From contig JAHLWJ010000149.1 of NCBI GenBank assembly GCA_019057975.1, positions 1-10,643 on the forward strand: a stretch of DNA of 10,643 bases, read 5' to 3'. The stretch comes from Promethearchaeota archaeon. Lineage in GTDB: Archaea; Asgardarchaeota; Lokiarchaeia; Sigynarchaeales; SOKP01. Of this stretch, positions 5,996 to 10,643 are shown in pieces (the first letter of the stretch is position 1; each line of letters starts with the position of its first letter). The notes under the pieces were generated by a model. That model made no database searches. It had not been told where the DNA came from and saw only the letters and a list, made by a program, of their open reading frames with translations. The position numbers were made by a program, and so were the translations under genes.

Positions 5996-7252
5996 ATGAT
6001 TCGAGAAAGAGTAATTTGGAAAGTTTTTGGTAAAAAACTCATCAGTTATAAAAAACTTGATGATGGAACGATTGTTGGTAGCGGGTTTTTAAATCCATTG
6101 GTAGACAGATTTCGATTAATCACTATGTTTATTGCTCAAGCTAAATTTTATAAAAATTATGATTTAGGCCGATGGCGTGGAAAACGAGTTGCTAACACTT
6201 TTGCTCCACCTGTAGGTAGCAGAGCTATGTTTCGCGCTATGAAGAACGTCTTAAGAGGTCGTATCTTGCGTCATGCTCGTCCGATAGCGATGACTTTTGC
6301 GGTTACATATGATTGTCAATGTAAATGCGTTCATTGCAGTGCTGGGAAACATTATAGAACAGATATTCCAGAATTAACTACAGAAGAGGCTAAAAAACTA
6401 ATTGATGATAGTCTAAATTTAGGTATATCAGTATTGGCATTTACTGGAGGAGAACCATTACTTAGAGAAGATATCTTTGATCTGATTAAGTATGTTAATA
6501 AAAAAAAGGCTGTTCCCATTATATTTACTAACGGACAATTTTTAACTGAAGAGAATGTTAACAAATTGGCAGATGCAGGACTGTTCTGTTTATATGTGAG
6601 TATAGATAGTCCAAATCCAGATGAGCATAATGAATTGCGAGGGATGCCTGGTCTATTTGATACTGCCTTAAAGGGGATTAGAATTGCGAAAGAAAAAGGG
6701 ATGTTTGTTGGATTATCTTCTTACGCAACTCAATCATCAACAAAAGAAGGTAGGTATAAAGAAATACATAATTTAGCAATAGAATTGGGCTTACACAATG
6801 TAATGCTTTTTGATGGTGTTCCTACAGGTAACATGCTTAAAGATACAAGCGAATTACTTAAAATGGAACAACATGAGGAAATTCGACAATATTCAGAGTA
6901 TATAAGGCAAAATCAAATAATTCCTCCACTTTCAGCGCAGTCTTGGCAAAATTCCATTGAATCATATCTTGGAGGTATTGGATGCTTGGCAGCATATATT
7001 CAATACTATGTATCAGCATATGGAGATGTAAGTCCTTGCGATTTTACCCCAATTTCTTTTGGTAATATTCGAGATGCTCCTTTAAAAAAAATCTGGAAAA
7101 AAATGATCCATCATCAGGCTTACAAGCATCGTACTTCATTTTGTAGAATGCAGAATGAAAAATTTAGAGAGATTTATATCAATCCAATTCCTGATGATGC
7201 TACCTTACCTTATACCATTGATAACCTTCCAAATCTAGATTATAGGAAGTAA
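5996..7252 (+). CDS. radical SAM enzyme with N-terminal extension and reduced SPASM-like tail
   Basis: A 418-residue radical SAM enzyme. The cluster motif CxxxCxxC is at Cys107, Cys111 and Cys114 (DCQCKCVHC, with an extra Cys109), GGEP is at 151-154, and VSIDSP (201-206) is a typical barrel strand. The C-terminal part resembles a SPASM or twitch domain: Cys330, then YGDVSPC ending at Cys348, FGNI (355-358) and IWKKM, then Cys383. This leaves at most one complete auxiliary cluster. Residues 1-95 form a basic extension before the core that I cannot assign; it contains a hydrophobic patch near 40-50 but no clear membrane helix. General relatives include heme-maturation (NirJ/AhbD), PqqE-like and peptide-modifying enzymes; nothing here picks one. 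A BRE/TATA promoter precedes it, so it may be monocistronic. No second ORF overlaps it convincingly. Class certain, substrate unknown. Confidence 0.9.
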   Translation: MIRERVIWKVFGKKLISYKKLDDGTIVGSGFLNPLVDRFRLITMFIAQAKFYKNYDLGRWRGKRVANTFAPPVGSRAMFRAMKNVLRGRILRHARPIAMTFAVTYDCQCKCVHCSAGKHYRTDIPELTTEEAKKLIDDSLNLGISVLAFTGGEPLLREDIFDLIKYVNKKKAVPIIFTNGQFLTEENVNKLADAGLFCLYVSIDSPNPDEHNELRGMPGLFDTALKGIRIAKEKGMFVGLSSYATQSSTKEGRYKEIHNLAIELGLHNVMLFDGVPTGNMLKDTSELLKMEQHEEIRQYSEYIRQNQIIPPLSAQSWQNSIESYLGGIGCLAAYIQYYVSAYGDVSPCDFTPISFGNIRDAPLKKIWKKMIHHQAYKHRTSFCRMQNEKFREIYINPIPDDATLPYTIDNLPNLDYRK

Positions 7253-7339
7253 TTTTTTGAAAATAATAAACCTTGACTCTGAGGAAAACCAAAATTAATC
7301 TTTAAGAGAAATTGTTTGAAACTTAGAATTTTAGTGGTT

Positions 7340-7353
7340 TTGTGAAATTACCG
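7340..7353 (+). repeat. degenerate copy of the TCGTGAAATAACCG repeat
   Basis: TTGTGAAATTACCG matches the repeat seen at 76-89 and 8496-8509 at 12 of 14 positions. It lies in the 188-base gap between the converging radical SAM and protease genes, and is followed by T-rich stretches that may act as a terminator. With two mismatches in AT-rich DNA this copy is uncertain. Confidence 0.3.
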
Positions 7354-7440
7354 CTGTTAGTTTTTTGAGTTTTTACAAAATTACTTATTTATTATAGATA
7401 AGGATTAAATCCTAATTTAGAAATCAAATCAAAAGAAAAT

Positions 7441-8268
7441 TTAATCAAAGTCAAATTTTTTTGTTATTCTACTTATTATGAGAATTATGAAAACGATGAA
7501 AAACAAGATAATTACTCTTAGCAATTGCATATAACCTGACAAAGAAAGAAAAATCTCACCAAAGAAATTTGTTGCAAAATGGTATAAGATTGCAGATAAA
7601 ATGCTTCTATTGGTATTATTATAAATCCAGGTATAGATTACAGAATCAGGAATCAATGCAATAAAAAACAACCAAAAATCTAAGGTTCCAATTCCAAGCG
7701 AATATTGATATCTCCCTTCCAAAAAGAAAACAGGCAAGTGCCAAAGAGCCCAGAACCCTCCAATAATGATACTTGAACTTAATGCAGTTCTTTTTTCTTG
7801 TAGTTCATCTAAGGCGTATCCCCTCCAACCAAATTCTTCCGCTAATACTCCGAGTATTAAAAAGAGGAGGTAAGGAAGAAAACTAAATATATTGCCCAAC
7901 AACTCCACATCAAAATTAGTTCCATCACCACCGAATAAGATATTTAATCCGATTGACAGTAAATTGACTCCAAAAGTGATAAGTAATATAATTGCATACC
8001 ACATTATTTTAATATCCTTAAAGTTTCGAGACCTTTTCCAGAAATCTGAAATTTCATCTTTTGGTTTTGTAAAATAAACCAATAGTATGCCAATTAAGGA
8101 TGGTCCAATACCACCAATGAAGAAGAAAATCGTAGATAGTAGATAGAAGTCGTTTATGCTTAAAACTATGGAAAATATCCAAAAAAACCATGAATAAATA
8201 AAAGTTAGAACAAAAAATGACAGTGGTTTCTCTACAAATCTTCTCATTATTTTCAAAAAATGGAACAT
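7441..8268 (-). CDS. CPBP/ABI family intramembrane metalloprotease
   Basis: A 275-residue membrane protein with about eight predicted helices. It has the three CPBP (formerly CAAX protease/ABI) motifs: EEFGWRGYAL at 144-153, where the paired glutamates and Arg149 belong to the catalytic site; FWALWHLP at 172-179 with His177; and YHFATN at 229-234 with His230 and Asn234. All expected catalytic residues are present, so it is likely an active glutamic-type intramembrane protease of the Rce1 relation acting in the cytoplasmic membrane. Known relatives process prenylated proteins, or act in bacteriocin immunity and peptide maturation. It converges on the radical SAM gene with 188 bases between them. 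A good TATA box precedes it at 8303-8310. The start ATG at 8268 is the first; Met8 is an alternative. Natural substrate unknown. Confidence 0.9.
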   Translation of the reverse strand: MFHFLKIMRRFVEKPLSFFVLTFIYSWFFWIFSIVLSINDFYLLSTIFFFIGGIGPSLIGILLVYFTKPKDEISDFWKRSRNFKDIKIMWYAIILLITFGVNLLSIGLNILFGGDGTNFDVELLGNIFSFLPYLLFLILGVLAEEFGWRGYALDELQEKRTALSSSIIIGGFWALWHLPVFFLEGRYQYSLGIGTLDFWLFFIALIPDSVIYTWIYNNTNRSILSAILYHFATNFFGEIFLSLSGYMQLLRVIILFFIVFIILIISRITKKFDFD

Positions 8269-8302
8269 AAATTAAAAATAAATTGGGCATCGGAGTGTAA
8301 AA

Positions 8303-8310
8303 GTATATAA
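8303..8310 (-). promoter_or_regulatory. probable TATA box of the CPBP protease gene
   Basis: The minus strand reads TTATATAC, preceded by T/A-rich DNA, 35-42 bases before the start codon. Transcription would begin near 8280 and the leader would be about 12 bases. Spacing and sequence both fit an archaeal promoter. Confidence 0.45.
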
Positions 8311-8465
8311 TAAAATTTCTGTCTAAACGATTTTTCCTAATTTTGAAAAAAGATTTTTCCTTCCATTTACTTTCAATTCTTATTTTCTTTCAATTATTTT
8401 TAATTAAGTAGGCGCAGAAATATATGATTATTCTTTAAAATATCGGGAAATTTTTTCAATATTCT

Positions 8466-8479
8466 TCGTAAAACGGTTA
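8466..8479 (+). repeat. intergenic repeat, copy 2 (TCGTAAAACGGTTA)
   Basis: Shares TCGTRAAA with the other copies but ends in CGGTTA, the reverse complement of the TAACCG ending. It matches the copy at 9863-9876 at 13 of 14 positions. Confidence 0.6.
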
Positions 8480-8511
8480 ATATTCTTTAAATAAATCGTG
8501 AAATAACCGTT
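8472..8511 (+). repeat. inverted repeat AACGGTTA ... TAACCGTT
   Basis: AACGGTTA (8472-8479) and TAACCGTT (8504-8511) are perfect reverse complements separated by 24 bases. They are the ends of two neighbouring copies of the larger repeat. The pair lies 118-157 bases before the AlbA_2 start codon and could be a regulator site, an RNA hairpin or a mobile element end. Confidence 0.6.
8496..8509 (+). repeat. intergenic repeat, copy 3 (TCGTGAAATAACCG)
   Basis: Identical over 14 bases to the copy at 76-89. It follows copy 2 with a start-to-start distance of 30 bases. Confidence 0.6.
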
Positions 8512-8560
8512 GGATTATATGAGCTTTTAATTGGGTAATTTCATATCATAATCTTTTTTA

Positions 8561-8567
8561 TTTATAA
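8561..8567 (+). promoter_or_regulatory. possible TATA box for the AlbA_2 gene
   Basis: TTTATAA within TTATTTATAATTC, about 65 bases before the start codon. It predicts a transcript start near 8590 and a leader of about 40 bases. No Shine-Dalgarno sequence precedes the ATG. Confidence 0.4.
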
Positions 8568-8628
8568 TTCTAACCATTAAATGATTCATCAAATTGTTAT
8601 TTTAAGACTAATTAAGATATGAATTTCA

Positions 8629-9825
8629 ATGTCATTTGTTATAAATAAAAAAATTGAAGATATTATTGAGAGTGATTTAAACTATCTCATTGATAATGAA
8701 AAAATTGAAGCTAAAAAATTAGAGTATAAACGAGAATTACCAGGAAACACAGATTCAAATAAAAAAGAATTTCTTTATGATATTTCTTCTTTTGCCAATG
8801 CTAGCGGGGGTGAAATTTTATATGGAATTCAAGAAGATAGTAGTACAGGTAAACCAATTTATCCACTTGAAGGAATAGAGATTTCTAATGTAGATGAAGT
8901 TAAACAGCGATTAGATAATTTGATTCTAAATGGTTTAGAACCGCAATTACCCTCATATTCATACAATATTCAGCCTATTCCTCTTTCGAATTCGAAATAT
9001 GTAATTATAATAAGAATATCAAGAAGTTGGCTAAATCCTCATAGAGTTTCTTATAAAAGTTCTCATAAATTCTATTCGCGTAATTCAAGTGGTAAATATT
9101 TGATGGACATACAAGAAATTCATGCTGCTTTTATATTATCAGATTCTAAAACCGAAAAAATAAATCATTTTATTGAAAAACGACTATCTGCTATAATATC
9201 TAACGAATCACACATCCAATTTAATAATAAAGAAATATTGGTTTTGCATCTTATTCCCTTAGAAGCATTTAGTTTAGGTAAGGTTTATGAAATTAACAAT
9301 TTAATTCAACAATCTCTTGCTTTGAGACCCATGCATAGTTCTAATTGGGATTCAAGATATAATCTTGATGGATATTTAACTTTCAACATTATTAAAACTA
9401 GAACACCTTTTGAAATAAGTTATGTTCAATTATATAGAAACGGCATCATAGAAGTAGCAGAGGACTATTTATTCCAACCTTACAAGGAGAGAAATAATCC
9501 CCCAATCATACCAATTTCTGAAATCGAAATGGAATTAATGGAAAAAATTCCACATTACTTAAAAAATTTAAAAGAAATAGAAGCAGATCCACCCGTGTAT
9601 ATTTCGATTAACATATTTGGTGTCAAAGGATTTGGACATCCTTCACAATTCGAAACTACATATCCTATAGATAGAGATCATTTGAATCCTCCTAATATTT
9701 TACTGGAAAGTTATAGTGTAGATTTAGGTAGACTTTTCAGACCTACTTTCGATTCTTTATGGAATGCATGTGGTATTTCGAAATCTCCTAATTATGATGA
9801 TGATGGAAACTGGGTTAGACCTTAG
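8629..9825 (+). CDS. Schlafen AlbA_2 domain protein
   Basis: A 398-residue protein with an N-terminal AlbA_2 (Schlafen-type) domain at about 27-165: LEYKRELP (31-38), then KEFLYDISSFANASGGEILYGI within 46-67, the YVIIIRISRS strand (124-133) and HKFYSRNSSGKYLMD (146-160). This fold occurs in transcriptional regulators, in RNases of the Schlafen group and in many defence-associated proteins; Glu32 and Lys34 are among candidate active-site residues but this is not certain. The second half (175-395) matches a type often attached to such domains in bacteria, with RYNLDGYLTF (243-252) and YVQLYRNGIIEVAE (265-278). No helicase or winged-helix region follows. The frame is intact, starts at ATG with no Shine-Dalgarno sequence, and stands alone between two non-coding stretches carrying copies of a small repeat. 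It may have come in by transfer; a defence role is plausible but not shown. Confidence 0.83.
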   Translation: MSFVINKKIEDIIESDLNYLIDNEKIEAKKLEYKRELPGNTDSNKKEFLYDISSFANASGGEILYGIQEDSSTGKPIYPLEGIEISNVDEVKQRLDNLILNGLEPQLPSYSYNIQPIPLSNSKYVIIIRISRSWLNPHRVSYKSSHKFYSRNSSGKYLMDIQEIHAAFILSDSKTEKINHFIEKRLSAIISNESHIQFNNKEILVLHLIPLEAFSLGKVYEINNLIQQSLALRPMHSSNWDSRYNLDGYLTFNIIKTRTPFEISYVQLYRNGIIEVAEDYLFQPYKERNNPPIIPISEIEMELMEKIPHYLKNLKEIEADPPVYISINIFGVKGFGHPSQFETTYPIDRDHLNPPNILLESYSVDLGRLFRPTFDSLWNACGISKSPNYDDDGNWVRP

Positions 9826-9862
9826 AATATTGGTTCTATTCATATTAATATTAAGTTTTTGA

Positions 9863-9876
9863 TCGTGAAACGGTTA
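9863..9876 (+). repeat. intergenic repeat, copy 4 (TCGTGAAACGGTTA)
   Basis: Matches copy 2 (8466-8479) at 13 of 14 positions in the same orientation, so copies 2 and 4 flank the AlbA_2 gene as direct repeats. It lies 37 bases after that gene's stop. Confidence 0.6.
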
Positions 9877-9926
9877 TTGTTTACTTACCTATATCCACAA
9901 TTAATTCTTGTAACTGAATAAAGCTG

Positions 9927-10037
9927 TTAAAGATCTTTCTCTTCGAATAATTTTTTAGATCTCTCTAACTCCTCTTCCATTTCTGAGTTTGATAAAGCGG
10001 GAGCCTGTATTTTTTCACGTTCAACATATTCCATCAT
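9927..10037 (-). pseudogene. short minus-strand tail of a coiled-coil-like protein
   Basis: On the minus strand an open frame of 36 codons starts at ATG 10037 (or at 10034, the next Met) and ends in TAA. Read backward to an upstream stop at about 10075 it has 12 further codons. The product is hydrophilic and rich in Glu and Lys, with EMEEELERSKKLFEEKDL at its C-terminus, as in the tail of a helical protein. It looks more like real coding sequence than the opposite strand does over the same bases. No promoter or body of a gene is present upstream, so it is probably the cut-off 3' end of a lost gene; a genuine microprotein is the alternative. I do not recognise a family. Confidence 0.35.
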
Positions 10038-10426
10038 TTTATTTACAGTTGATTTATTTTCAAAATCCGGACTTCAAACAATTTATATCAATCCTTCAAA
10101 GTTGTGGTAAGAGAGAAATTACTTCAAGAATTATAATAGATAAATTGGTAATAGACTATCCAAACCTCTTCCTGAATTTTTTTGTGAAACCGACGGCAAA
10201 AGATAAAGTTGTCTCCATATTCTTATCTGGAAATAAAGAATTCTTAATGGAAGACTACAAAAGGACAATCTCGGACTTCGGTCAATACAACTTCTTTTTC
10301 GCGTTTAAGCGACATCTGGTTCATTTAGGGGTCTTAAGCCAAGAGAATACGACTTTTTATAAAAAAACCGAAGAATTAGATGTGGAAAATGATTTTTGGA
10401 TTCTGGGTAAGGATGTATTAATTTAG
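9989..10426 (+). pseudogene. unrecognised reading frame, probably a gene lacking its 5' end
   Basis: An open frame of 145 codons from a TTG at 9989. The only internal Met lies far downstream at FLMEDYK, so no good start exists. The first 25 or so codons overlap the more protein-like minus-strand tail and are doubtful; convincing sequence begins near base 10062 at NPDFKQF. The rest, including DKLVIDYPNLFLNFFVKP, SIFLSGNKEFLMEDYK, FAFKRHLVHLGVLSQ and a final DFWILGKDVLI, reads like a normal folded C-terminal domain, perhaps winged helix, but I know no family for it. By eye it uses C-ending codons (GAC, TTC, TAC, ATC) more often than its neighbours, which hints at foreign origin. Best explanation: a 3' remnant joined to another remnant near 10062-10075. 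An intact short gene with a TTG start is less likely. Confidence 0.45.
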
Positions 10427-10643
10427 GGAATTATGCTTTATCATTATAATTATTAATAAAACTGAAAATATTAATTTTTAATGTCTGAGAATGATGCGTT
10501 CTTGTAGAAAATGAAATTTTTAATTCTAATTTCAAAAATCTTGGATTTCAAGGAACTCACTCTAAATTAACGATCTATTATGTAATTCAGATAAATATTA
10601 ATTAAAAAATATTAAGTAAAAATAGAATTATTAATTCTCTAAA

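Larger units (their letters stand above)
8269..8628 (+). other. 360-base non-coding region upstream of the AlbA_2 gene
   Basis: No credible reading frame is visible on either strand. It holds the protease promoter (8303-8310), a pyrimidine-rich tract at about 8337-8400 in which CTTTCAATT occurs twice, two copies of the TCGTGAAA repeat (8465-8511) that together can form an 8-base inverted repeat, and a TATA box at 8561-8567. The stretch is divergent: genes leave it in both directions. Confidence 0.6.

Noticed and set aside
8366..8402. CTTTCAATT repeated, reminiscent of a CRISPR repeat end
   Set aside because: Only two spaced copies about 18 bases apart with no full repeat or spacers; a pyrimidine-rich tract explains it.
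10427..10643. Possible 29-codon minus-strand frame from a GTG near 10560
   Set aside because: A stop lies just upstream, the frame is short and AT-driven, and no promoter or ribosome site supports it. I see nothing else supportable in this stretch.

Overview
The window is very AT-rich and gene-dense. It looks archaeal: probable promoters are TATA boxes of the TTTATAA type about 25 bases before plausible transcript starts (one with a purine-rich BRE-like element), leaders are short, Shine-Dalgarno sequences are mostly absent, and at least one start codon is TTG. The gene mix (DUF3795, several Fe-S/radical SAM proteins, a short QueG-like reductase) with the low GC would fit a Lokiarchaeia-like member of the Asgard archaea (Promethearchaeota). 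That placement is an inference from composition and gene style; no marker gene is present.

Bases 154-5367 hold six genes on the minus strand. In transcription order they are a QueG-like double 4Fe-4S reductase, a 7-helix membrane protein of unknown function, a radical SAM/SPASM enzyme, a class I SAM methyltransferase of the glycine/sarcosine methyltransferase type, a TIGR04282/DUF2064 nucleotidyl/glycosyltransferase, and a TIGR04283 family-2 glycosyltransferase. The last two are a pair known from bacterial arsenosugar loci, but the ArsM and ArsS enzymes of those loci are not recognisable here. The methyltransferase and SPASM enzyme stand where they would be. The three downstream genes are tightly packed (38- and 5-base gaps); the upstream three have 80-134-base gaps and may have their own promoters.

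Bases 5569-7252 carry two plus-strand genes divergent from that block: a cysteine-rich DUF3795 protein and a second radical SAM enzyme with a reduced SPASM-like C-terminus and a roughly 95-residue N-terminal extension. A minus-strand CPBP/ABI-type intramembrane protease follows, converging on the radical SAM gene.

Bases 8269-10643 look accessory. A long non-coding stretch precedes a plus-strand Schlafen-type AlbA_2 protein. A small intergenic repeat (TCGTGAAA joined to TAACCG or to its reverse complement CGGTTA) occurs on both sides of that gene and again near base 75. After it comes what looks like wreckage: a short minus-strand tail of a coiled-coil-like protein, abutting a plus-strand reading frame that lacks a credible start.
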